This document shows, piece after piece, positions 1-10,505 of a stretch of 64,000 nucleotides of DNA (within the stretch, counting starts at the first letter, position 1; every line of letters begins with the position of its first letter). Source of the stretch: Hydrangea macrophylla (taxonomy: Eukaryota; Streptophyta; Magnoliopsida; Cornales; Hydrangeaceae); the NCBI GenBank assembly GCA_033977485.1, contig CM066998.1:30195501-30259500 (forward strand), written 5' to 3'. The notes below the pieces were generated by a model. That model made no database searches, had not been told where the DNA came from, and saw only the letters and a list, made by a program, of their open reading frames with translations. Both the position numbers and the translations under genes were made by a program.

Positions 1-143
1 AGGGAGATCCAACGCTAGCTGCTAGCTTCTTGAGCAGAGAGATCATGTACTGTAAGAGATCATATAGTGTATTTATGGGAGGTAAGACGTATGTGAGTGA
101 GCTTCGGACCACTTAATCAAGATCAAATGGCTGGGGTTATAAG
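1..143. other. Flanking sequence left of element A
   Basis: Short stretch before the apparent LTR start of element A. No ORF, repeat or RNA gene is recognised. No clear target duplication can be paired with it because A's 3' end is missing. Confidence 0.3.
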
Positions 144-2687
144 TGAAGACACCCCGATTTTGACCAAACACCGAATTTAGGGGAGTATTACCTCTAAGAT
201 TCAATGATGACAAACGCCCGACTAATCTAGGACTTCCAAAGGTGATTCAAGCTCTCCAAAGGCTTTTTCAATTCAAGACAAAAGGGAAAAGTGAAGAAAA
301 AGGAAAATAGAGGAAAACGACACATGGTGATGGTTGCGGCAGTCATGGGTTGCCGTACGACAATCTTTGGAGTGTCGTACGTCATTTTGTGAATGTCGCA
401 AATTTTACCAAATGCCGTAAAAATTGAAATTTCACAAAAAGATGGCATTCCGTGGAGTGTTCTACAGTAGTCATTAAATGTCGTTCTGGCACTCAAAGAA
501 TGTCGCACGACAGACATTGGGTGCCGCAACGGCAGTTATCGAGTGCCACATTTTTGTAACCGCCAGCTGTGAAACAATACATTTGTACCTTCAAAAAGGA
601 TGCCCGAAATTAGGGTTTTGCCCCTGAAATGGCTGGAATATCCCTCCAAAATCTGCCTATATAAGGAAGGTGTATAACCCATTACAAAAGGACTTGAAAT
701 TTGGAATGTTAGGATCCATATATTGATTCCTCCTCAAAAGCTTTCTAAATTAATAGAGTAGTAGAGTTAGTAGAACTTTGGTTTCTTTTCTCTTGATTAT
801 GTTTATTTCTTAAGATTTATAAGACTTTCAATGTCTTACATGAATCTTTGTACTTAAAACCCTTAGTACTCTTATAAACTCATGATTTATGAGAGGATTA
901 AGGTTGATATTAGTACATTGAGTCAATGATTCTAAACTTTTACCCATAGCTTGAATTCATTATTTTGAGATTTTATGAAGTTTCCTCATACTTCACCAAA
1001 ATCCATAAGTATAAGAGTCCTTAGTCTCCAATGAACATCAAATGGTAGGAGAAGTAGTTTGAGTCTAAGCCCATCTCCATGGTTTAGATTCTTTATCTTG
1101 GGATTTTATAAAGTTTCTTCATACTTCATCGAAATCCACAAGGTTAAGTGTCCGTAGCCTCCAATGACCACCAAATGGTAGGAGAAGTAGTTTGGTTTAA
1201 GCCAAACTTCATGGTTTAGTAGTTGGGGTTAACAAACAAAGTTGGACTTGACAAATGGTGCAGTGAATTCAATGACCACATTTGATCAAGGATTTTTAGT
1301 TAAATAATGGACTGTTGGAATTAACTGAAACCAACTGGAAAGTGGCAATAACAATGTTTTACCACTGTAATTTTTTCTTTAATGAGATTTCGTGTTTAGA
1401 GTGGTTTGGTCATGAGTTTTGTGAAGGAATAATAATCTGTCCAGAATTCCAGAACAGTAGTACCTTTTTGAAATTAGTAAATCAGAGCCTTAACCAAGCA
1501 TTTTTTACTTCAAATAAATTTTTCCATGTAGTTTAATGTGGTAACAAGACCCCCTAAAAAGATTAGATCAATTCTGATTTTTTTACTAGTTTTAGAAAAT
1601 CATACAATACTTCTGGACAGAGGGTTGGAAATTCCTGAGTGATGTCTAGCGTTTGTTTGATTCCCAGAGATCCAACTGTTCGAACTTTGATTTGTTTTTT
1701 GGGTTGGAAACTAGACTCACAAAGGTACCTTGTGACCAAAAACTATTAAGATCAAACCGTTGGAAGTATGCTTTTCAAATTCTCAAAGTCCGGGCCTACT
1801 CTCTGGAATTTCTAGAATGTTGTGACAGATTTGGTAAACTTTGCAAATAATCTCTCAAATTGTATTTTCATGAGTTAAGGTTTAAACCATGTTTCAATTA
1901 TGACTAGTAATGCTTGAAATCAAAGTTAGATGATCTAAATCAATGAGTATTTCATAATTTATTCTTGTTCATGTATACATTCATCCATGTGGCTCGATGC
2001 TTGTAATTAGGTTTCGTTGCTTTAGATTTAACTACATTTGATAGATTTAAGCTAGGGGCCTAGGATTGTCATCTGACTTTATATCTTGTATATTATGTGA
2101 ACTAACCTTTGTTTTGTAGCACTAATGAGGTATGATCTCTCGACTCTCCCTTAGTTTAATTATTCCTTAATTTCATTAATTTTTTGACCTCATGTGCGAC
2201 ACATCAGAATTAAAACTTGCCTTATGTGTATATATGATTAGAGACCTCTTTATTAAGATTTCAAATTTTGTATGCATTGCACGTTTAAATATTCGCGGCT
2301 GGACCCCGAGTAAGTTCTCTACTTTTGTATTTTGCATATCATATTACTTGCTAAATGAACTACTTGGTTTTGAATGATATTTTGTCTTTAGGAATTTTAC
2401 ACCATTTCGACATGCTTGTGTAATGTATATTTATATCTATGTATTAGTTGAGGGCATGCTTAGATTAATAGTTTGATCAAAAGGATGTTGAGTAAAGGCC
2501 TATCGCGAGATAGGATGAGAGAGGGTGTTTTAGTCCGTCGGACTCCTTCCTTTCTCATTCCATAATCCCCGGACCTAGTTAATATTTGGTTTCGCGAAAG
2601 ATTGGTTTGCTTTTAAAATGGTTTCTTAATTTTTCTCTTAAAAATTAAGTGGCAGCTCGTATTTAAAAGGATGTTGAGTAAAGGCAC
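144..2687 (+). mobile_element. Decayed 5' LTR of element A (Tat/Ogre-type Ty3/gypsy)
   Basis: The left edge tgaagacaccccgattttg resembles the LTR start of elements B and C (tgtagacaccccattttg). The right part (2520-2660) has the same order of motifs as the ends of their LTRs: a gagggtgttttagtc block, a ctccttcctt block and an aagtggc block. A TATA-like ctatataag is at 658-666. A segment of about 130 bp is tandemly duplicated (about 953-1075 and 1085-1215). The exact 3' edge is hidden by the CACTA-like piece that follows. No coding potential is seen. Assignment to A rests on position and motif order; a matching 3' LTR is not in the window. Confidence 0.6.
658..666 (+). promoter_or_regulatory. 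TATA-like box in LTR of element A
   Basis: The motif ctatataag lies about 515 bp into the LTR, where a U3 promoter would be expected. Elements B and C carry TATA-like motifs in their LTRs too. Functional status is inferred. Confidence 0.4.
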
Positions 2688-3600
2688 ACTACAACAAATC
2701 TAGTTTTTTTCCACGCGCAGGTGCGTGGCTAATAGTCAAAATGTGCGTGGCTAAAAGCATTTTCCATGCAGTTTGCACGTCGCATGAGCGTGCGGGAAAG
2801 TGGGGTAACGAATAAATTTACGCGACGCAGTCAACGCGTTGCTAATATTATTTTTAATAGCGACGCTCTCGAGCGTGGCAACTAATCCGTAAACGCTTTG
2901 CTAATAAGTGTCTTACTTAACAAAAATGACTGAGTCGCTAAAAAACATTATTATTAGCGACGCATTGATACATTGCTAATAGTGAGTGTAATTATCAGCC
3001 ACGCATTAGTGCATGGCTAATAAAGAGGTATTTGCCAGGCAACAAAGCGTGCCTATTACTATATTAAGTATTTCGGTAATTATCAGCAACGCTCATATGC
3101 GTGGCCAATAAGGTATTATTTGCCACGCTCATATGCGTGGAAAATGATCATTAAGTATTTCAAATGATTATTAGGCACGCAATAAATGTGCGTCGCAAAT
3201 TGCTATACCAGATTTGATATATTCATTTCTATTTTTTGGAAAATTTTTATTTGAACTAATAAACCTGCTAAAACTCCAATTCAATTACCAACAATAATTC
3301 TAATCTTCATACAATCATTCCAATAATTTGTGAATAACATAACCAAATCAAACCAAACCTAGTCGCAAATTTAAAAATATAGTTATTACAAACCACAATA
3401 TCAAAAGATGTTCAAATACTAGTACAAAAGTATCGTAAATATGTCCAAGGACAAAAACAGTATAAAAATCGAGAAGAAGATCATCCAATGCAGGTACTAG
3501 CGCCTCCCAATCTGAAAATAGAAAAGGAAACACAGTTTGACCAAAACTCAACTTTTGCATAGTAGTTTCTATAGAACCTTTCAAATTTTAGGAAATAAAC
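2688..3600 (+). mobile_element. Truncated CACTA-like (EnSpm) transposon end
   Basis: The segment begins cactacaacaaatc, a CACTA-type terminus. For about 500 bp it carries short subterminal repeats in both orientations, built on gcgtggctaat and gcgacgc (for example near 2723, 2745, 2955, 3000 and 3098). No matching gttgtagtg terminus follows before gag of element A, so the right end is lost. The right limit is approximate and no TSD can be given. The AT-rich tail 3206-3600 may be its internal sequence. It interrupts the LTR or leader of element A. Confidence 0.55.
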
Positions 3601-4459
3601 TCTTGATTAAGGTTATATGTTAGGGAGTTTGTATGCCCAAAAGTGATTACCTGAGATGATGACAATGCTTATTTGATATAGGACGTGTAACCTCTTAATC
3701 ATCTTTTAGTGAATCCTCTTTATGTCTTATGACATTTGAGAATACGCCAAACATTGATTAGAAGATTACATCTCTTATATCATGATTAGTTAAGCATCAT
3801 TGACCTTGTATGTATTTGAATTCAAGAAAAGTACGGTGATAATCCGATCATGTGACCCTTCTACCCAAAGAATTCTAAATCCATTTTTAAGCAGACAAGA
3901 TTTTTTTGCCATCTTTACCCCAAGGTTTTTCGGAAAATCACAGTTTCAAAATCTTTGGAGCTCACTTTTGATTAAAGCTCCAAACTAATCTTGGTTAAAA
4001 TATATTTTCACATGATTATTTTCAAAAAAATAAAATCTTGGGAATTATTTTTGGAGGAATGCTTTTTCAAAATGAATTTCGAAGCAAAATTACAATCCAA
4101 CGTCCTTTGTTAAGGAATGTTTGACATCCCCGTTCTCAAAAGAAATTCTCGAGAATTGTTTTCAAAATATTTTATCTTTCCAAATTATTTCTAAAGGGGG
4201 TAATAAGGATCACAAAGAGAGGTGAAATTAGCACATTTGACATGAATGAGGATTTTATATGCTTATGTGTATATTTGCTAGGATTAGAATTTTTTTCCTT
4301 TCTTTTGCATATAGAGTAGGCACACACATACACACACATGCATATGCATCCGTGTGACATATGAACCATTCGTAAAACCTTCTTACCAAGATGAAAATAA
4401 AAAGAAAATGTTTTTGAAAAAAATTGTTAAAATTCTTTTTGTAGGGCAAAAATAGCATC
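3601..4459. other. Non-coding leader of element A, unassigned
   Basis: AT-rich sequence between the CACTA-like piece and the first gag-like codons. It contains a short ca-rich stretch (about 4318-4340) and no convincing ORF. By position it is the 5' untranslated region of element A or debris from the transposon to its left. No primer binding site could be recognised. Confidence 0.35.
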
Positions 4460-5825
4460 CTGTTCGGGCATGATTTGGTTTAGAGGTCCCACAACAAGGT
4501 TAGTATGGAGGAGCGACGAAGAAATGGTAGACGAAAGGAATGATGAGAAAGTAGCAGAGTTAAGGACACTGGTAGAACAACAAGCGGAACAGATGAGGTG
4601 ACAGGCTAAGAATATGAACCAAATGATGGTCATGATAGAAGCAATAGCACACCCGGCACCAGTCGTGAATCCACCAAATAACGATCCGCCAGTTAAGGAA
4701 GAAGGTTGGTATGACAACCAGAGATGCCAAGGACCGAGGTTCCCGGAGTAGAAAGGGAAAGGGTGGAAAGGGAAAAGACTGACAAAGAGAGGATAATGAT
4801 CGAGAAGATCGAGAAGCTAGAAAGGATGATACGTCAGGCTCAAGGGGTCAACACTTATCTGATGGAGTTAGAAGGATTGTACGATGGGGTCCGTGAAACA
4901 CTGCCTGCCGGATTCAAAATGCCGGTCTTTGGCAAATTCGATGGGACAGGAATCGTCACAGTCATGTAAGAATGTGCATCGGGGCTTTCCAACCGAGTGG
5001 GCTGAGCACTACCATGATAGCTGTCTTATTTCAGCAAACTTTAACTAGGGCCGCTCTATCCTAGTATCTTACTCTCGAACCAAGCAAAAAGCATTTATGG
5101 CACAGTATGAGTACAATCAGGACTTGGATGTCACAGTTCGAGACTTGGAAACCACTAGGCAGGGAAACAAGGAGTCATTTGCTGAGTATTTAAGTAGGTA
5201 GAGGGAAAAAGTAACTAAGATGGTGCAGAGGCCGTCCGAGAAAGATTAGATCCGAATGTTAATGAAAAACCTTTAGCATGTTTACAAAGAAAAAATGAGA
5301 TTCTAGTCGACCACCTTTGCTGAGGTTTTTGACGTAGGAACAAGGATAGAGGATGCAATCTAAGAAGGGGTAATCAAGAAGGAGGAACAACTAAATCGAT
5401 ATAGGAGGCCAAATTACGGGTCAAATGGGGGACATTCGGGGGGTCACTCTGGCCCCACCAATGTCAATGCGTTAAGTGGACCGGAGAGAAAGTGACATAA
5501 CACCAAGAAGAGGAGTGGACAAACAACCGAGGAAATTTTTAGATTTGGGGGTATCACTGTCAACTGCCCTCGATAGGCTAATAGCAAAAGGGCATCTTCA
5601 TTCTTTGGAGCCTCGACCCTTACCAAGTCTACTTCCACTAACCTTCTAAGAAGATCTCTACTACAAATTTCACCAACAAAAGGGTCACTCTATGGATCGA
5701 TGCACGAGGCTGAGGCATGAAATCCAGGACCTCATTAATAACAAGGTGATATCAGAGCCGCCTGTCAAGACTCCTAATGTTACTAGGAATCCGTTGCCAA
5801 ACCATCATGTTGTACCTTGGGGATG
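4460..5825 (+). pseudogene. gag: gag remnant of element A
   Basis: Gag is the structural capsid protein that packages retrotransposon RNA. Conserved pieces appear in order: an N-terminal Glu/Gln-rich coiled segment (about 4520-4640), a KMPVFGKFDGTG-like motif (about 4915-4950), a segment matching the LETTRQ and FLSRW region of element C's Gag (about 5130-5215), a GTRIEDAI-like motif (about 5335-5365), and a C-terminal histidine/cysteine motif HQQKGHSMDRCTRLRHEIQ (about 5670-5735). In-frame stops and frameshifts occur throughout, for example in the capsid core. The order and motifs match Tat/Ogre Gag. It is non-functional. Confidence 0.8.
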
Positions 5826-6179
5826 GAAGAGACAATCTTCGATCCATCTAGGCTAATCACTGAAGTCAGGACACCAAGGAAGCCTTATTAGATACCGGGG
5901 AATTCGATGATCTGTACTCTAGGGGATCAATTTGGAATATGTGGAGAGGGAATGACAAAGCAATTGGATTGGTACGACCAAGAAACTTGCAACACCGATG
6001 TGGGTCAGGTGCAAGAAGACATGTGGTACGAGAGCAACGGAGAAGGAGCAGAGGAAGAAAGCTTGAAATTTATTTCTGAAATTGACAATCTGTGGGCATA
6101 AGAAGAAGTCAGTCATCTAACCTGGTCAGGGAGACACTTCAAATCGCATGAGCTAGAGGAGGATCACCCAGGGAGAGAA

Positions 6180-6800
6180 TTGGGTAAAGGAAAAGGAAAA
6201 ATGAATGAAGAAGAGGAAGAAGATAGGATTTTGAAGCAAATGAAGAAAACTCAGGCTAACATCACCATCTGGGGTTTATTGATCGCTTCTAAACATCACA
6301 TGCAGGCAATCTTGGATGCTTTGAACCAATCTGACATTTTTATCGACACAGCACCAGAAGACCTCGTAGGAATGATCAGTAAGATTCTGACTCTGGCTAT
6401 TACCTTCTCATCAGATGACCTACCTCCGGGAGGTCCTGTTCACAATAAACCGCTATATGTCATTGTTGAATGCCTGGGAAAGACTATGCCTGCTTGTCTT
6501 GTTGACAACGGGTCCGCTCTAAATGTGTGTTCGTTCTGAACAGTTAAGCGCATGGGCTTGGATGAATCAACATTCATACCATTTGAGCAGAGGGTGAGAG
6601 TGTATGACAACACTCAGAGGACGCTCATGGGGATAATTCTCCTTCATCTTGCTGTCGGGCCTGTGGAAAAGAAAGCTGAATATTAGGTCATTGACATTCC
6701 TGCTTCTTTCAATTTGCTGCTAGGGAGGCCATGGTTAGACAGTTTGGGTGCCATACCGTCTACAGTTCATCAGAAAGTCAAATATGTCTGGAAAAGCAAG
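6180..6800 (+). pseudogene. pro: Aspartic protease remnant of element A
   Basis: The retroviral-type aspartic protease releases Gag and Pol products. An open frame from 6180 to 6539 ends just after the active-site motif CLVDNGSALNVC (about 6497-6532). A D-N-G-S form is usual in plant Tat elements in place of D-T-G. A stop follows at 6537-6539. Protease similarity resumes, with another stop near 6684, to the C-terminal LLGRPWL motif at about 6717-6737. Upstream of the protease the frame encodes a Lys/Glu-rich spacer. Two stops make it inactive. Confidence 0.75.
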
Positions 6801-7770
6801 GTCTGTGATATTCTCGGGGGCAGTTGGATTCGTCTATCTAAAACTTCATCAAACGCGTCGGTTCTAGAGGTACAATTTCAAGAAGAGGAGACAAGTCTGG
6901 GAGGGTTCGAGTTCATTAACATGTTAGAGGGAGAAAAGCCAAGAGAGTTCCTACTGCTATACTTTGATCAGTACGTTAGTTCGTTGGTCGCCGGGATTAT
7001 GAAAAAGATGGGTTTCTTCCCAGGTCAGGATTGGGTAAGTATCATCAAGGCCTGGCAGAATTTCCAAGGATCCTCACGCAGAAAGAACTAAGAGAGAAGA
7101 AGAAGGCAATTGATGCACCATTGGACCTTTACCTGAAGACACTCAATGGATACTTTGTGAAGGAAGGAGAGGATTTCCCCTTTTGTGGCTTCCCAGAACC
7201 ATGGGTGGATCAGAAAGACAATTGTTTGAAGCCAGGGTTTGAGATCTTCTTCCCCCACGAATTCTCTGAGTATCAAGATCCATATCTGCAGGTGCCCGTG
7301 AAGTCAGCTACTGCTAAAGATTGAATTGGTGCACTAGATGAAGAAAGCATGCAAACTAAGGGAAAAGGCCAAGAAGGGGTCGCGAAAGACAAGGTCGAAA
7401 AAGAACATGCTGAGAGATTGGTAGAAGAGGTGCAAGAAAAGGAGCATAACATGGAAAAACTGGAAAAAGAAGAGATTTCCAAGACAGGGGATCTAGAGGA
7501 ATGCTTCATCACCGATCTGGGAGGAGAAAGCAAGAAAGAGTGCGTTTTTGAGTCTAGTGATAGGTATCCCCCACACCCGGAGTCTGTAATGGCCCAAATG
7601 AGGCATCTTTCAATTTCTATGTCTTTTGTAATCGTTCCAAAGAAAATCAATGAAAGTATGACTAATTCTACCTACTCGAATGCGCTTAATGAATGTGATG
7701 AATGTGATGATCATGAAATACCAAATGAATTGCAAAAATAAATCAAAAAAGAAAAAGAATCTACATGTAA
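6801..7770 (+). pseudogene. Protease-RT linker region of element A
   Basis: Region between protease and reverse transcriptase. It is partly open in two frames (7031-7324 and 7349-7741). One stretch reads GYFVKEGEDFPFCGFPEPW, followed by a very Glu/Lys-rich segment (about 7349-7500). Linkers of this charged type are common between protease and RT in plant Ty3/gypsy polyproteins. No catalytic domain is recognised. Confidence 0.5.
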
Positions 7771-8935
7771 AATCATTTTGAACACTCTAACGATCAATCT
7801 AAGAAATGAAGAAAATCGTCAAAATGTTTTTATTGGCTCTACACTTAGCAAAGAACAAAGGGAAGAATTAATCAATCTATTAAATGAATTCAAAGATGTT
7901 TTTGCATGGACTTACAGCGATATGCCAGGTATCGATCCAAAAATAGTCTAGCATCATATCCCCCTCTTTCCTAATTCAAAATGTGTAAAACAAAAATTAA
8001 GGCGAATGAGTCCTGAATGGGCACTCAAAGTCAAAGAGGAAGTTGAAAAGCAATTGAGAGCCAGATTCTTGGTGGTCACCGAGTACCCGGAGTGGATCGC
8101 CAATATAGTGCCTATCTTGAAAAAGGACGGTCGTGTTAGGGTCTGTGTCGACTTCCGAGATCTGAACAAAGCCATCCCTAAGGACGATTTCCCTTTACCT
8201 CACATTGATGTGTTAGTGGACAATATAGCGGGACATGAACTCCTATCTTTTATGGATGGGTTCTCAGGGTATAACCAGATTCTAATGGCGCCCGAGGATA
8301 AGGAGAAAACCACTTTCATCACACCATGGGGGACATACTGCTATAGGGTGATGCCATTTGGCCTAAAAAATGTGGGTGCAACTTACCAGCGGGCCGCTAT
8401 GACATTGTTGCAAGATATGATCCATAGGGAGGTAGAAGTGTATGTGGACGATATGATTGTGAAATCTAAGGAAAGGAAAGGAAACTTGGATGCGTTGAGA
8501 AAGTTCTTTGGAAGGGTAAGAGAGTTTAGAATGAGGCTGAACCCTCAGAAGTGCACCTTCGGAGTCACTATCGGAAAGTTGTTGGGGTTTCTCATCACTA
8601 AGAGAGGGATAGAGTGGACCCGATCAAAATGAAGGTCATAGTGGAAATGTAGCCGCCCAAGAATGAGGAGTTAAGGGGATATCTGGGCAGAATACAGTTC
8701 ATAAACTGCTTCATCTCAAAACTCACCCTAACCTATGACCCTTTATTTAAACTGCTTAGAAAATGAGAGAAGTTCGAATGGGATACCTTATGCCAACAAG
8801 CCTTCGAAAAGGTCAAAACCTATCTCCAAAATCTGCCTGTCTTATTACCACCCTTACCTGGAAAACCTTTACTATTGTACCTATCTGTGTCCGAAGATTC
8901 GATGGGGTGTATGCTGGCCTAAGAAGGAGAAGAAG
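7771..8935 (+). pseudogene. RT: Reverse transcriptase of element A
   Basis: The RT domain copies element RNA into DNA. The open core 8006-8632 encodes the ordered RT motifs: VRVCVDFRDLNKA, FPLPHIDVLVDN, SFMDGFSGYNQI, TPWGTYCYRVMPFGLKN and the catalytic YVDDMIVKSK (about 8440-8470). The thumb and connection region continues in another frame (LRGYLGRIQFINCF, about 8670-8710). There is a stop at 7948-7950 before the core and a stop/frameshift after 8632. Three catalytic aspartates (one in SFMD, two in YVDD) are present, so the core is well preserved although the full polyprotein is broken. Confidence 0.9.
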
Positions 8936-9270
8936 GGCACGTGGAAAAGGCCATCTATTACTTTATCAAAAGAATGACCGGGTATGAATTAAAGTATTCA
9001 CCTTTAGAGAAAGCATGCTGGGCTTTAGTCTGGTGTAACTGTCATCTTAGGCATTATATGTCAGCATATCCTATAATCTTGATCTCCCAAATGGACCAAC
9101 TTAAATACCTGTTTGAAAAACTTATTTTAACCAGTAGAATCTCCCAGTGGACCATGATATTGGTTGAATTCGACATCAAGTACGTCACTTCTAAATCCGT
9201 GAAAGGAAGAGCTATCACCGAATACCTAGCCGACCTTGCCATAGAATCTAGAGAAAGAGGTGAGTTTTGA
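8936..9270 (+). pseudogene. RH: RNase H (first domain) remnant of element A
   Basis: RNase H degrades the RNA strand of RNA:DNA hybrids. The frame 8941-9270 reads YSPLEKACWALVW, then LRHYMSAYPIILIS and SQWTMILVEFDIKYV, which match the C-terminal half of the Ty3/gypsy RNase H fold next to RT. The N-terminal part (LLYLSVSEDSMGCMLA, about 8868-8915) is in another frame and followed by a stop. The domain is degenerate. Confidence 0.75.
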
Positions 9271-9315
9271 TTTCCAGACGAAAGGGTTATGGGGATAGAG
9301 GAAAACTTGTGAAAA

Positions 9316-9436
9316 ATGTACTTCGATGGAGCAGCCAACCAACTAGGCTATGGGGTTGGAATCATCCTTGTAGCACCAGACGGGACCCCAACTCCTTTAG
9401 CCATCAAGCTTAAGCACAACTCAACCAACAACACGG
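9316..9436 (+). pseudogene. aRH: Second (archaeal-type) RNase H, 5' half, element A
   Basis: The sequence reads MYFDGAANQLGYGVGIILVA and on to NSTNNT, the N-terminal half of an additional RNase H. This extra domain is a hallmark of the Tat/Ogre lineage. The frame is cut after the NNT codons by element B at 9437. It resumes at 44214 with AEYEACIIGIEAAL, so both catalytic motifs (YFDG and AEYEA) are present but 34.8 kb apart. The insertion destroyed the domain. Confidence 0.85.
9432..9436. repeat. Target duplication of element B, left copy (cacgg)
   Basis: Identical to 44209-44213. Removing B and one copy restores a continuous RNase H codon order in element A. Confidence 0.9.
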
Positions 9437-9726
9437 TGTAGACACCCCATTTTGTCGGCTATCAGATTTAGGAGACCCATAGCTTGGTGGTTCACAATGA
9501 TCGTAAAAGACTCAAAAGGACCCCTGGAAGTCAGCTCTATCTCTCAGAATGCTCAGAATGACCAAAATGATCCCTAAAAGCCCAAAAACTCCCAGATTTG
9601 GTCCCAAAGTTCTGAAAATATGCTACGTCGTAAGGAAAGCGATAAAATGAGTTTCTAAGAGAAATCAGATGAAATCGTCAGCTCCCAGAGACCCCCGGAA
9701 GTCCCGGAAGTTCCCGGAAAGTCCCC

Positions 9727-9784
9727 GTTGACCGGTTTGACCAATGTTTGACTAGGTTTGACCAAGGTTTGACCAAGTTTGACC
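9727..9784 (+). promoter_or_regulatory. TTGAC (W-box-like) cluster in U3 of element B, 5' LTR
   Basis: Seven TTGAC cores occur within 58 bp, six of them TTGACC, repeated as gtttgaccaag-like units. TTGAC(C/T) is the W-box core bound by WRKY factors. Three more occur at about 9928-9955. The cluster lies in the U3 part of the LTR, upstream of the TATA box. The same cluster is in all four LTR copies of B and C. Confidence 0.55.
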
Positions 9785-10497
9785 GAAATCGTCCGAATTC
9801 ACCAGAATCATTTTAAATCATGAGAAAAGTGTTAAAACAAGTTCCAAAAGAAAATCGAGCGAAAACATCAGCTCCCGGGAACTCCCGGAGGTTTCTAGAA
9901 CTTCCCGGGAATCCCAGGTTTGACCAGTTTGACTAGAATTTGACTTTGGAACCGGGGCACCAAAATAATTTTCAAACATTTTTCATGGATACTAGAGGTC
10001 AATAGCTTTCCAACGGTATATCGCACGTAATTTCTGGATTTAAAACAAATTTATTATAAATTTCCAAAGGTGAAAAAGGCGATCAAATCGGCTTTTATCG
10101 CGAATACCGCAAAACTTTTCAAAGTGACCTATCCCCGAACTATTTTTTATGTAAAGTAGAATCCATTACCTTCCCAACGGTATATCACAACCTCGATTTG
10201 GAGTTCGTATGCATTTTCTGTGAATTTCGGACAAAATAGGGCCTTTTCGCGAATACCGGAACTTCAGGGGGCCTAAACAGCATTATCCAGACGAAGGGAG
10301 GAGCACTGCCGCCGCGGCACTGGCCCACTGCCGCCGCTGCACTCCCCCCCAGAGCAGTGAGTTTTTGTAATTTCTTTTGGGGTCCCATTTTGATTAATTA
10401 AAAACCAAAACGACGTAGTTTTGATTCCCAGCTTATTTTGGACCAATGGGAGACCATTTTAAACTTTTTAAAACTCCATTTACCACCCCTCCTTTGC

Positions 10498-10505
10498 CTA
10501 TAAAA
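10498..10505 (+). promoter_or_regulatory. TATA box in 5' LTR of element B
   Basis: ctataaaa about 1060 bp into the LTR, followed by a purine-rich leader (agagagaaagagaag). The equivalent in the 3' LTR is at 41160-41167. This is the likely U3/R promoter. Confidence 0.55.
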
